Shown here in pieces: positions 37,739-45,761 of a stretch of 64,000 nucleotides of DNA. The stretch is from CBDUEF01 sp018063485 (lineage in GTDB: Bacteria; Pseudomonadota; Alphaproteobacteria; Rhodobacterales; Rhodobacteraceae). The position numbers and the translations under genes are program-made. Location: contig JBAOID010000037.1 of the NCBI GenBank assembly GCA_037045435.1, positions 124,001 through 188,000 of the forward strand, in the 5' to 3' direction. Positions within the stretch are counted from its first letter, which is position 1. Every line of letters begins with the position of its first letter. Below the pieces are notes generated by a model that was not told the DNA's origin, made no database searches, and saw only the letters and a program-made list of their open reading frames with translations.

Positions 37739-38341
37739 ATGAGCGTTCTGCACCCGACAGATTTTTTTGGAGAGATCACCTTTCTGGGCAGGGTTCCGGC
37801 CGGGGGGCAATTGGCTTCGGTGGCCTGTGATCGGGCCTTCGCCGGGCTGAACGGCATCGAGGGCGAGGCCCATGCCGGGGCTACGCGCCGTTCATGCAGC
37901 CGCGTTTTGAAACAATATCCGCGTGGAACCGAGATTGCCAATACCCGCCAGCTTTCGGTTTTGTCAGAAGAAGAATTAGCGGTGATTTCTGCGGCGATGG
38001 GTTTGGTGCGGCTGGATCCGCAACTTGTTGGGGCGAGTTTGGTGTTGCGCGGCATCCCCGACCTGAGCCACCTGCCCCCCGGATCGCGGCTGCAAGGGCC
38101 TTCGGGCGCAACTTTGGTTGTCGATGTCGAAAACGGCCCCTGTGTCCTGCCCGCCAAGGGAATTGAGGCAGCCCATCCAGGCCATGGCGTGCGGTTCAAA
38201 CCTGCGGCAAACGGACGGCGGGGGTTTGTGGGGTGGATCGAATGCCCCGGCACTCTGCAACTGGGCGAGAAGATGCGTCTGCATGTGCCAAGCCAGGTGC
38301 CTTGGGCTAGAGATGGGCATGGCATTATCTGGGGGACGTAA
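37739..38341 (+). CDS. MOSC domain protein
   Basis: Protein of 200 residues from ATG 37739 resembling a stand-alone MOSC domain, the fold of the molybdenum-cofactor sulfurase C-terminus. Residues that suit it are the early FFGEITFLGRVP, GEAHAGATRRSCSRV (equivalent of the usual GDxHxG region) and RQLSVLSEEELAVI. MOSC proteins carry sulfur or bind molybdopterin, and the substrate here is unknown. The expected conserved cysteine cannot be fixed with certainty. It stands alone between ftsH and fhs. Confidence 0.7.
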   Translation: MSVLHPTDFFGEITFLGRVPAGGQLASVACDRAFAGLNGIEGEAHAGATRRSCSRVLKQYPRGTEIANTRQLSVLSEEELAVISAAMGLVRLDPQLVGASLVLRGIPDLSHLPPGSRLQGPSGATLVVDVENGPCVLPAKGIEAAHPGHGVRFKPAANGRRGFVGWIECPGTLQLGEKMRLHVPSQVPWARDGHGIIWGT

Positions 38342-38482
38342 CGGCTGATAGATCCCCAGGTTTGCGATCTGAATCCAGCTCTGGCGAATTTTGCGACAAT
38401 CATGTCGGAATAATACCTTCCTTTGCCAGCGTGGGCGGCTATCAGGGCTGCAATGGGGAAACTGCCCTTTGGGAGAGAACGA

Positions 38483-40159
38483 ATGGCCTTCAAAACTGAC
38501 ATCGAAATCGCACGCGAAGCAAAAAAGAAGCCGATCATGGAGATCGGCGCGAAACTGGGCATCCCGGCCGAACATTTGCTGCCCTACGGGCATGACAAGG
38601 CCAAAGTGAGCCAGGAGTTCATCAAATCATTGGCTGGCAAGAAAGATGGCAAGCTGATTCTGGTAACCGCGATCAACCCGACGCCAGCGGGTGAAGGCAA
38701 GACCACCACCACCGTGGGCCTTGGCGATGGGTTGAACCGGATCGGCAAGAAGGCGGTGATCTGTATTCGGGAGGCTAGCCTTGGCCCGAATTTCGGGATG
38801 AAGGGCGGTGCAGCGGGCGGCGGGATGGCGCAAGTTGTGCCGATGGAAGAGATGAACCTGCATTTTACGGGGGATTTCCATGCCATCACCTCGGCCCATA
38901 ACCTGCTGTCGGCAATGATCGACAATCATATCTATTGGGGCAATGGCCTGGAGATTGACGCCCGCCGCATCGTGTGGCGCCGCGTGATGGATATGAACGA
39001 CCGCGCGCTGCGTGACATCGTGGTGAACCTTGGCGGCGTCTCGAATGGCTTTCCGCGCCAGACCGGCTTTGATATCACCGTCGCCTCCGAAGTCATGGCC
39101 ATTCTGTGCCTATCCAATGATCTGGAAGACTTGCAAAAGCGTCTTGGCGATATCGTTGTCGCCTATACGCGCACGAAAACCCCGATCTATTGCCGTGATA
39201 TCAAGGCCGATGGTGCGATGACGGTCCTGTTGAAAGACGCGATGCAGCCGAATCTGGTGCAGACGCTGGAGAACAACCCCGCCTTCGTGCATGGTGGCCC
39301 GTTTGCCAATATCGCGCATGGTTGCAATTCGGTTATTTCCACCAAGACCGCGCTGAAACTGGGTGACTATGTGGTGACCGAGGCAGGCTTCGGGGCCGAC
39401 CTGGGGGCTGAAAAGTTCTTTGACATCAAGTGCCGCAAGGCGGGCCTCAAGCCTTCGGCTGCGGTGATCGTGGCGACGGTTCGTGCGATGAAGATGAACG
39501 GCGGCGTGGCCAAGGCTGACTTGGGTGCCGAGAATGTCGACGCTGTGAAGAAGGGCTGCCCGAACCTTGGCCGCCATATTTCCAACGTCAAAGGCTTTGG
39601 CGTGCCGGTGGTGGTTGCGATCAACCATTTCTATTCCGATACCGATGCCGAAGTTGCAGCCGTAAAGGCCTATGTGGCCGAGCAGGGCGCGGAAGCGATC
39701 CTGTGCAAGCATTGGGCCAATGGCTCGGCCGGGATTGAGGATCTGGCGCATAAAGTGGTTGAAATGGCAGAGTCAGGTTCGGCCAATTTCGCGCCGCTTT
39801 ACCCCGATGACATGCCGCTGTTTCAGAAAATGGAAACCATTGCCAAGCGCATCTATCACGCCGATGAGGTGATTGCCGACAAGTCGATCCGTGATCAGTT
39901 GAAGACCTGGGAAGCGGCCGGCTATGGCCATCTGCCGATCTGTGTGGCGAAAACGCAATACTCCTTCACCACCGACCCAACTGTGCGCGGTGCGCCGACA
40001 GGCCATTCGGTGCCGGTGCGTGAAGTGCGGCTGTCGGCGGGTGCGGGCTTTATCGTCGCCATCTGCGGGGAGATCATGACCATGCCGGGGCTGCCGAAAG
40101 TGCCGTCTGCCGAAGTGATCCGGCTGAATGACGACGGCAATGTCGAAGGCCTGTTCTAA
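38483..40159 (+). CDS. fhs: Formate--tetrahydrofolate ligase
   Basis: ATP-dependent synthesis of 10-formyl-tetrahydrofolate from formate. From ATG 38483 (MAFKTDIEIAREAKKKPI), preceded by GGGAGAGAACGA, the protein has the family's usual length of 558 residues. Visible signatures are the P-loop region TPAGEGKTTTTVGLGDGL, EASLGPNFGMKGGAAGGG and the C-terminal GAGFIVAICGEIMTMPGLP. It leads a one-carbon cluster, with folD 0.6 kb downstream, giving formate entry to purine and serine metabolism. Confidence 0.96.
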   Translation: MAFKTDIEIAREAKKKPIMEIGAKLGIPAEHLLPYGHDKAKVSQEFIKSLAGKKDGKLILVTAINPTPAGEGKTTTTVGLGDGLNRIGKKAVICIREASLGPNFGMKGGAAGGGMAQVVPMEEMNLHFTGDFHAITSAHNLLSAMIDNHIYWGNGLEIDARRIVWRRVMDMNDRALRDIVVNLGGVSNGFPRQTGFDITVASEVMAILCLSNDLEDLQKRLGDIVVAYTRTKTPIYCRDIKADGAMTVLLKDAMQPNLVQTLENNPAFVHGGPFANIAHGCNSVISTKTALKLGDYVVTEAGFGADLGAEKFFDIKCRKAGLKPSAAVIVATVRAMKMNGGVAKADLGAENVDAVKKGCPNLGRHISNVKGFGVPVVVAINHFYSDTDAEVAAVKAYVAEQGAEAILCKHWANGSAGIEDLAHKVVEMAESGSANFAPLYPDDMPLFQKMETIAKRIYHADEVIADKSIRDQLKTWEAAGYGHLPICVAKTQYSFTTDPTVRGAPTGHSVPVREVRLSAGAGFIVAICGEIMTMPGLPKVPSAEVIRLNDDGNVEGLF

Positions 40160-40192
40160 GGCCCGAAGCGGCGTTTCGCCATCTTGCTTTCC

Positions 40193-40218
40193 GGGGCACG
40201 AGGATTTACCTCGGCCCC
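40193..40218. repeat. Hairpin between fhs and chorismate mutase
   Basis: A 10-bp stem (GGGGC, bulged A, CGAGG, paired with CCTCG and GCCCC) around loop ATTTA, 33 bases after the fhs stop. Without a T-run it may be an RNA-stabilising or attenuating structure inside the operon. Confidence 0.4.
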
Positions 40219-40236
40219 ACAGATCAGGAGTGCGTG

Positions 40237-40539
40237 ATGAAACCTCCAGCCGAGTGCCATTCGATGCAGGAATTGCGGGTCCAGATTGATCTTCTGGACG
40301 CGCAGATTGTTGCGGGCTTTGCTGCAAGGGCTGGATATATCGACCGGGCGGTAGTGCTGAAACAAAGCGAGAGACTGCCTGCGCGGATTGACGAGCGAGT
40401 AGAGGAAGTGGTGGAGCGGGTGAAAGCCAAGGCGCGTGACGCCGGGCTTGATCCGGCATTGATGGAAGACCTTTGGCGGCGGTTGATAGAGTGGTCGATT
40501 GCGCGCGAAGAAAAGATTCTGGGGCAGGAACGCCGCTGA
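40237..40539 (+). CDS. Chorismate mutase, AroQ class
   Basis: Small all-helical enzyme converting chorismate to prephenate. The 100-residue protein reads MQELRVQIDLLDAQIVAGFAARAGYI, an AroQ first helix with the active-site Arg, then AVVLKQSERLPARIDERVEEVVERV and a last helix with LWRRLIEWSIAREE, as in PchB/AroQ monofunctional mutases. ATG 40237 follows an in-frame GTG by three bases. Its placement between fhs and folD is a genome-neighbourhood oddity that does not by itself suggest a folate role. Confidence 0.85.
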   Translation: MKPPAECHSMQELRVQIDLLDAQIVAGFAARAGYIDRAVVLKQSERLPARIDERVEEVVERVKAKARDAGLDPALMEDLWRRLIEWSIAREEKILGQERR

Positions 40540-40548
40540 AGCGGTGCA

Positions 40549-40792
40549 ATGACGGCCACTTTGATTGACGGCAAAGCGATAGCGGAAAAGATACGGGCGC
40601 AAACCTTGCGTGAGGCGAAAACCTTGGGTGCAGAAGGTTGGATACCAAAGCCGGTCTCGATTTCCGTTGGCGAAGTGGCCGGTGATGGTGGCCACCTTGA
40701 CAAGAAACGCGGTGCTGGCGACACCAATGCAAATGGACCATTGTCGCATTGCTTTTGCGGCGACGATGCAAGGAGGGAAAGATGAACGCTAA
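40549..40792 (+). pseudogene. Truncated FolD-like start fused to a small open frame
   Basis: The first 24 codons (MTATLIDGKAIAEKIRAQT) look like a FolD N-terminus, close to the family consensus and comparable to the real folD start at 40782 (MNAKVIDGKAFAANVR). The match then stops. As written the frame ends at 40785 with an odd composition; removing one G near 40681-40682 instead gives KPVSISVGEVAVMVATLTRN and QMDHCRIAFAATMQGGKDER, ending at TAA 40790-40792 over the folD start. So it may be a folD remnant, or a genuine small gene that acquired a FolD-like start. Function unknown. Confidence 0.5.
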
Positions 40793-41672
40793 GGTTATCG
40801 ACGGTAAGGCATTCGCGGCCAATGTGCGCGGGCAGGTGGCTGTCCATGTTGCCAAGTTGAAGGAAAGCCACGGGATCACGCCCGGCCTGGCGGTGGTCTT
40901 GGTGGGGGAAGATCCGGCCTCTCAGGTTTATGTGCGTAACAAGCATGCTTCGACCGTGGAAGTTGGAATGGCATCTTTCGAACATCGGTTGCCCGCGGAT
41001 ACTTCGGAAGCCGATCTGCTGGCCCTGGTAAAAAACCTGAACGCCGATGCGAAAGTTCACGGCATTTTGGTGCAGTTGCCGTTGCCTTCGCATCTGAACT
41101 CCGAGCTTGTCATCAACACGATTGACCCGGCCAAGGATGTTGACGGCTTTCACATTTCGAACGTCGGCCTGCTGGGGACCGGGCAAAAGAGCATGGTACC
41201 CTGCACGCCTCTGGGCTGTCTGATGATGTTGCGTGATCATCATGGCAAGCTGGCCGGGTTGAATGCGGTAGTGGTGGGGCGGTCCAATATCGTGGGCAAG
41301 CCGATGGCGCAGTTGTTGCTGGGCGATAGCTGCACGGTGACGATTGCGCACAGCCGCACCAAGGATCTGGCGGCGGTGTGCCGGGGCGCCGATATTCTGG
41401 TGGCAGCCGTGGGGCGACCCGAGATGATCACTGGTGATATGGTGAAACCGGGGGCCACGGTGATTGATGTGGGCATCAACCGGATCGAGCGCGATGGCAA
41501 GGGCAAGCTGGTGGGTGATGTCGATTACGCCAGTGCGGCCGCAGTGGCTGGTGCAATCACCCCAGTGCCGGGCGGTGTGGGGCCGATGACGATTGCCTGT
41601 CTTTTGGCCAACACCCTGACGGCCTGTTGCCGCGCCAACGGTCTGCCCGAGCCGGAAGGTCTGACCGCCTGA
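40782..41672 (+). CDS. folD: Methylenetetrahydrofolate dehydrogenase / methenyltetrahydrofolate cyclohydrolase
   Basis: Bifunctional one-carbon enzyme interconverting methylene-, methenyl- and 10-formyl-tetrahydrofolate. From ATG 40782, preceded by AAGGAGGGAAAG, 296 residues. Family features are PGLAVVLVGEDPASQVYVRNK (the catalytic Lys follows the Tyr), VQLPLPSHLN, DVDGFHISNVG, the NADP-binding VVVGRSNIVGKPMAQLLL and the C-terminal PVPGGVGPMTIACLL. It works with Fhs, encoded upstream, to channel formate into methylene-THF or back. Confidence 0.95.
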   Translation: MNAKVIDGKAFAANVRGQVAVHVAKLKESHGITPGLAVVLVGEDPASQVYVRNKHASTVEVGMASFEHRLPADTSEADLLALVKNLNADAKVHGILVQLPLPSHLNSELVINTIDPAKDVDGFHISNVGLLGTGQKSMVPCTPLGCLMMLRDHHGKLAGLNAVVVGRSNIVGKPMAQLLLGDSCTVTIAHSRTKDLAAVCRGADILVAAVGRPEMITGDMVKPGATVIDVGINRIERDGKGKLVGDVDYASAAAVAGAITPVPGGVGPMTIACLLANTLTACCRANGLPEPEGLTA

Positions 41673-41773
41673 ACGCGTGCAAGTAATTGTTTGTGCTCGC
41701 CCCCAGAGTGCAATTGCAACTGATGCGCCGAAGCGCTATCCAACAGGTGTAAGTGGTTGCGCGCCGGGGGAAA

Positions 41774-42517
41774 ATGTCGGCGGTATTCAAAGAAGTTTAT
41801 CAGGATTTCCGATCAGGTATGCCCATTGCGATATGGGCATTCTTTTCTGTTGTTTTGGTGATTACCGGGCCCTTTGGCACCTATGCCACCATGACCCTTC
41901 AACGACGGGCATTGTTCTGGGTGCCGGTGATGGCCCTCGCGATTACCGCTTCGACGGCCATTCGCGCCTATGTTACCTCGGTGCTGGGCCTGACCGATTT
42001 CAAGCGCGGATCGCTGGCGGTCACCGCTCTGGTAAGTCTGGTTTGCGCGCCGCCGCTTTATGCCTTGCCCTTTCTGTGTGATGATCTCCCAGCGGTGCGG
42101 CCGGGGTTGCTGGAGGTTGCGGTGCTGGTTGCCTCGGCCTCTTTGGGCATTTGCTCCATACGAAAATCGCTGGCAGCGGATGCTCCGCCGGAACCTGCGG
42201 CGGTCTCACCACGCATCTTTCAGAGGCTGGAGCCGCAAGCGCAGGGTAAGCTGATGTCGATCTCTGTGCGCGATCACTATGTTGAGGTGCGCACTTGCTG
42301 GGGAATTTCGAATGTTCTGTTGCGTCTTTCGGATGCCATTGCCGAGACCGATCCCGAGCCTGGCGGGCAGGTGCATCGGTCGCATTGGGTGGCGTGGCAT
42401 GCGATCCAGAGGGTGGAACAGGATGGGGCCAAGACCGTTCTGCACTTGCTCGATGGTACCCAGTTGCCGGTCAGCCGCGCGAATCTTTGCAAGTTGGAGG
42501 AGCGCGGCCTGTTATAG
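41774..42517 (+). CDS. LytTR-type DNA-binding regulator with membrane segments
   Basis: Protein of 247 residues with about four membrane segments in the N-terminal half (IAIWAFFSVVLVITGPFGTYA, then ALFWVPVMALAITAS, SLAVTALVSLVCAPPLY, LLEVAVLVASASLGI) and a C-terminal LytTR domain: LMSISVRDHYVEVRT, VLLRLSDAIAE, QVHRSHWVAWHAIQRV and LLDGTQLPVSRANL. Such membrane-bound LytTR regulators sense an unknown cue and bind direct-repeat sites. Start ATG 41774 has GGGGGAAA upstream. The likely target is unknown; it is single. Confidence 0.85.
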   Translation: MSAVFKEVYQDFRSGMPIAIWAFFSVVLVITGPFGTYATMTLQRRALFWVPVMALAITASTAIRAYVTSVLGLTDFKRGSLAVTALVSLVCAPPLYALPFLCDDLPAVRPGLLEVAVLVASASLGICSIRKSLAADAPPEPAAVSPRIFQRLEPQAQGKLMSISVRDHYVEVRTCWGISNVLLRLSDAIAETDPEPGGQVHRSHWVAWHAIQRVEQDGAKTVLHLLDGTQLPVSRANLCKLEERGLL

Positions 42518-42642
42518 GCAAGTGGATAAAATCGTTAGCTGATTTCCCGCGCGCCCGACAGCGAAGCGGGTTTGATCCTTGTCAATGTGGCTTGTTCATA
42601 AGCTGACTAGGGTGGTCAGGTACCAAGCAAAGGAGATCAGAG

Positions 42643-42879
42643 ATGTCACATACACCCCACGCTCTTGCGGAAGAGTTTCCAGATCATGTGCAGAAAATTT
42701 CGGCGCTGAAAGAACATGATACGCATTTTGCGCGGCTGGTCGAGGATTATGATGCTGTGAACGAAAAGGTCCACCGGTCGGAGGTGCGGCTGGATCTGAT
42801 CACCGAAGAGGATGAAGAGCATCTGCGCAAGAAGCGCGCGGCGCTGAAGGATCATATCTGGGCGCGATTGAAGGTCTGA
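42643..42879 (+). CDS. DUF465 family protein (YdcH-like)
   Basis: Short coiled-coil protein of 78 residues, matching DUF465/YdcH: LAEEFPDHVQKISALKEHDTHFARLVEDYD, then a charged helix and LRKKRAALKDHIWARLK. Function unknown. The ATG is preceded by AAAGGAGATCAGAG, a strong ribosome binding site. It is convergent with the regulator gene at 42971, with a hairpin between them. Confidence 0.88.
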   Translation: MSHTPHALAEEFPDHVQKISALKEHDTHFARLVEDYDAVNEKVHRSEVRLDLITEEDEEHLRKKRAALKDHIWARLKV

Positions 42880-42889
42880 CAAAGCAAGG

Positions 42890-42910
42890 GCGGGGGTTTT
42901 ACACCCCCGC
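42890..42910. terminator. Hairpin between convergent genes
   Basis: An 8-bp GC-rich stem GCGGGGGT / ACCCCCGC with loop TTTAC, 11 bases after the DUF465 stop. No T-run on either side. Position between two convergent genes makes a terminator role plausible. Confidence 0.5.
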
Positions 42911-42970
42911 ACCCCATGAGATTTACTAACGATGAAGACGATAATTCCAGATAAGTTCTAGGGAACCGGC

Positions 42971-44368
42971 TCAGTCGGCGATGTCATAGGGCAAGAGGCC
43001 GCGCCGGTCGGGATCGACGCGCAGGCGGCGTTCCAAGGGCGGGACCGAGCGTTGGTGGCAGTCTTTACGCTCGCAGATGCGGCAGGAGATGCCGATCGGT
43101 TCGAACCGGCCTTTGAGATCAAGCCCGTCGGAATAGACCAGTTTGGCGGCATGGGTGATTTCGCAGCCCAAACCAATGGCGTAGCGGCGCACCGGTGCGG
43201 CAAAGGCTCCGCCGGGCTTGGCAACATCGCGGGCAAGGCAGAGATAGCGCACACCATCGGGGGTTTCGGCCAGTTGGCGCAGGAAATGTCCGGGGGTTTC
43301 GAACGCGCGGTGGACATTCCAAAGCGGGCAGGCGCCGCCAAAGCGGGCGAATTGCAGCCGGGTAGCGGAATGGCGTTTGGTGATGGTGCCCGCCTGATCG
43401 ACGCGGACGAAGAAGAAGGGCACGCCTTTGAGGCCGGGGCGTTGCAGGGTGGAAAGCCGGTGCGCCACCTGTTCGATGCTGGCGCCGAACAGATCGGACA
43501 GGCGTTCCAGATCGTGGCGGGTGTCTTCGGCGGCAGACAGGAAGGCGCGGTAGGGCATCAGGGCCGCCCCGGCGAAGTAATTGGCCAGGCCGATTTTGGC
43601 GATGTCGCGCGCTTCTGGTGTTTGGAAGCGGGCAAGATCAAGCGTGGCCTCGATCAACTCGTTCTGAGTTTGCAGCGCCACCTGATACAGCAGTTGAAAG
43701 CGTTGGGTGGGTGCTGCGGCGCGGGCGGCAAGATGCAGGCTGCGGGTGGCGGGGTTAAAGGCGCGCAGCGGGCCAGTGGCAGAGTAGTCAACGGTAAGCC
43801 CGCGTTTTTCAAGGGCTTGGGTGGCATACAGCATCGGGTCTTGGCCGGGGCGTGCTTGGGCGGCGAAATGTTCGGCAGCGCGGTCGATGGCATCGACGTA
43901 ATTGTCGCAATAGTGAAAGAAATCACGCACTTCCTCCCAAGGGCTGGCGCGCAGGGCAGTGTCTTCGCGCCCCAGTGCCTCATCCAGCGAGGCGAGGCGT
44001 TCGTGGCTTTGCCGGTAGGCGCGGTGCAGATCAAGAAAGGCGCGGGCGAGGGCGGGGGCGTTGGAGGCGGCAAGGCGCAGATCGGCCAAGGGCGGGGCGG
44101 CCTTGGCAAAGACCGGATCGGCGAGGGCCTCGCGCATGTCCGAGACCAGCCGTTCGCCTTCACCGGCGTTGAGTTCGGTGACATCAAGGCCGAATTCCTG
44201 GGCAAGGCCGAGGACCACCGAGGCCGAAACCGGGCGGTGATTATTCTCCATCTGGTTGAGATAGGGCAGAGAGATTCCGAGTTTATCGGCAAAGGCGCGT
44301 TGGGTGAGTGCAAGGCGGCCCCGCAATTCGCGCAGTTTGGCCCCGGCGTAGAGTTTCTGAGTGGCCAT
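42971..44368 (-). CDS. XRE-family regulator of the RamB/ScfR/PrpR group (short-chain fatty acid metabolism)
   Basis: Transcription regulator of 465 residues: an N-terminal helix-turn-helix (KLRELRGRLALTQRAFADKLGISLPYLNQMEN), a central IrrE/peptidase-like region, and a C-terminal half with a cysteine cluster (CRICERKDCHQR) typical of this DUF2083-containing family. Relatives (RamB, PrpR, MccR/ScfR) control acetate, propionate and glyoxylate pathway genes and bind TTTGCAAA-type sites. The start is ATG 44368. Two such palindromes lie directly upstream, so autoregulation is likely. Malate synthase G is encoded 2.3 kb away. Confidence 0.85.
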   Translation of the reverse strand: MATQKLYAGAKLRELRGRLALTQRAFADKLGISLPYLNQMENNHRPVSASVVLGLAQEFGLDVTELNAGEGERLVSDMREALADPVFAKAAPPLADLRLAASNAPALARAFLDLHRAYRQSHERLASLDEALGREDTALRASPWEEVRDFFHYCDNYVDAIDRAAEHFAAQARPGQDPMLYATQALEKRGLTVDYSATGPLRAFNPATRSLHLAARAAAPTQRFQLLYQVALQTQNELIEATLDLARFQTPEARDIAKIGLANYFAGAALMPYRAFLSAAEDTRHDLERLSDLFGASIEQVAHRLSTLQRPGLKGVPFFFVRVDQAGTITKRHSATRLQFARFGGACPLWNVHRAFETPGHFLRQLAETPDGVRYLCLARDVAKPGGAFAAPVRRYAIGLGCEITHAAKLVYSDGLDLKGRFEPIGISCRICERKDCHQRSVPPLERRLRVDPDRRGLLPYDIAD

Positions 44369-44377
44369 GGCGGGCTC

Positions 44378-44408
44378 CTTTGCAAAGTGCAGGGTGACTT
44401 TGCAAAGT
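44378..44408. promoter_or_regulatory. Paired palindromic operator upstream of the RamB/ScfR-like regulator
   Basis: Two copies of the perfect palindrome CTTTGCAAAG lie at 44378-44387 and 44398-44407, the second extended to ACTTTGCAAAGT. Their centres are 20 bases apart, about two helical turns. They sit 10 bases upstream of the regulator start, overlapping the region where its transcript should begin. This matches the site type known for RamB/PrpR-family proteins, so I infer autoregulation. Confidence 0.75.
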
Positions 44409-44427
44409 TGCGCCGTCAAGCCCTGCG

Positions 44428-45072
44428 TTAAAGGCCAAGGCGGCGGGCGCGGCGCATGACGGCGAGGATGGCCAGCACCGAGGCGATGGAAGAGGCCAGC
44501 ATCAGCAAGATCAGTGGCAGTTCGGTCGAGCCGGGGGTAAGCAAGGCGCCTGCAAGGGCGGCAAGCCCCGCGCCGCCGCCGATCATGATAGCACCGCCAA
44601 GGCCCGAGGCGGTGCCCGCCAGATCAGGGCGCACCGACAGGATGCCCGCATTGGCCGAGGGCAGGCCGATACCATCGCCCATGGTGACATGGCCAATCAT
44701 CGAGGCGGCTTCATCCTCGGACATCATATCGCGCATTACGGCGCGTGAGAGTGCCATGCGGCAGATCAGGAAGGTGGTGACATCGGGCGCAAGCAGGGTG
44801 CCCAGTGTGGCCAAAAGAAACAGGATCAGGGCGGCAAGGATCACGTTGCGGCGGCCGTAGCGATCAGAAATCGGGCCGATCAGCACTTGCAGCACTGCCG
44901 AGAGGGCAAGGTAGAGCGCCACGGAAAGCTGCATCAGCGCATAGGGCGCGTCGAACCATTTCGCCATTCCCGGCAGTGAGGGCAGAAAGATGTTCATCGT
45001 CAGCGCCGACAGGCCTGCGAGCAGGGTAAGCGTCACGATTTTTGGCGGGGTGTGTCGGTTCAGGAAAGTCAT
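44428..45072 (-). CDS. Bcr/CflA-type MFS transporter with a large internal deletion
   Basis: From ATG 45072 the 214-residue protein starts like a Bcr/CflA drug efflux carrier: ALTMNIFLPSLPGMAKWF, SVALYLALSAVLQVLIGPISDRYGRR, then LSRAVMRDM. After SMIGHVTMGD it jumps straight to GLPSANAGILSVRPDLAGTASGLGG and the last two membrane segments. Full family members are about 400 residues; roughly helices five to nine are missing, and the frame is preserved. FLICRMALSRAV also appears shortened. Transport activity is unlikely. Its stop is followed 20 bases later by the operator of the regulator gene. Confidence 0.75.
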   Translation of the reverse strand: MTFLNRHTPPKIVTLTLLAGLSALTMNIFLPSLPGMAKWFDAPYALMQLSVALYLALSAVLQVLIGPISDRYGRRNVILAALILFLLATLGTLLAPDVTTFLICRMALSRAVMRDMMSEDEAASMIGHVTMGDGIGLPSANAGILSVRPDLAGTASGLGGAIMIGGGAGLAALAGALLTPGSTELPLILLMLASSIASVLAILAVMRRARRLGL

Positions 45073-45118
45073 GGCTTTGGGTAGGGTCTGCGGCCGGCTT
45101 TGTCCAGTTGCGGTGCGC

Positions 45119-45463
45119 TCAGGCCCATTTGTGGAAAATGAAGAACGCCCCCAATGCGATGAAGGCAAAGCCTATGGCGTGGTTCCAGCCCAGCGGTTCT
45201 TTCAGATAGGTCACCGAAAATATCGCAAAGATCGTGAGAGTGATCACTTCTTGGATGGTTTTCAATTGCGCTGCGTTCATGGCACCGTAGCCGATGCGGT
45301 TTGCGGGCACCGCAAGGCAATATTCAAACAAGGCGATACCCCATGAGATCAGGATCACCTTTGGCAGGGCGACATCGGTGTGTTTGAGGTGGCCATACCA
45401 CGCGAAGGTCATAAAGACATTTGATGCAATCAGCAGACCGATGGTGATGAGCGGAGTGGGCAT
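45119..45463 (-). CDS. DUF486 family membrane protein
   Basis: Protein of 114 residues with four membrane segments: LITIGLLIASNVFMTFAWYGHL, VILISWGIALFEYCLAV, EVITLTIFAIFSVTYL and IGFAFIALGAFFIF. ANRIGYG is a family signature. DUF486 proteins look like half of a drug/metabolite transporter and probably work as dimers; no substrate is known. It is transcribed with the same strand as, and 46 bases before, the truncated MFS gene. Confidence 0.85.
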   Translation of the reverse strand: MPTPLITIGLLIASNVFMTFAWYGHLKHTDVALPKVILISWGIALFEYCLAVPANRIGYGAMNAAQLKTIQEVITLTIFAIFSVTYLKEPLGWNHAIGFAFIALGAFFIFHKWA

Positions 45464-45761
45464 GGGGAACCTGTGTGAAAAATGGCATCGTCAGCGTGCC
45501 GAACATCCATTTGCTTTGGCTCTTGAGAGTTTTTCAAGGGCTGGTGTTGCATTTGCTTATGCCCGCCAGAGTTTGGCGGTTCGCCGAAGACATGGGGCTG
45601 ACGGAGGGCGACCTTGCAAAGATCTCTGTCCGACTGGACGCAGCCGCATCGGGAAAACATCACGAAGCGCCGGGCCTATATCAGACCAGCGCAACCTGCC
45701 GTGCAAAGGTGGTGCAATCATCGGGATGGATGGCTCAAGCCCGCTGATCACGCATCCCGAG
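45464..45761. other. Nearly 300 bases without a clear gene
   Basis: This stretch lies between the DUF486 start and the end of the J-domain gene. The longest frame is 45475-45747 on the plus strand (GTG start, 90 residues, one hydrophobic stretch LLWLLRVFQGLVLHLL). I see no family pattern or good ribosome binding site for it. It may be leader DNA for DUF486 or a decayed gene. Confidence 0.4.

Noticed and set aside
43052..44431. Large plus-strand frame of 459 codons
   Set aside because: It is antisense to the RamB/ScfR-like regulator and arises from high GC content; no family pattern.
45475..45747. A 90-residue gene upstream of DUF486
   Set aside because: No ribosome binding site, no family pattern, and an ordinary chance length for this GC content; recorded only as an uncertain region.
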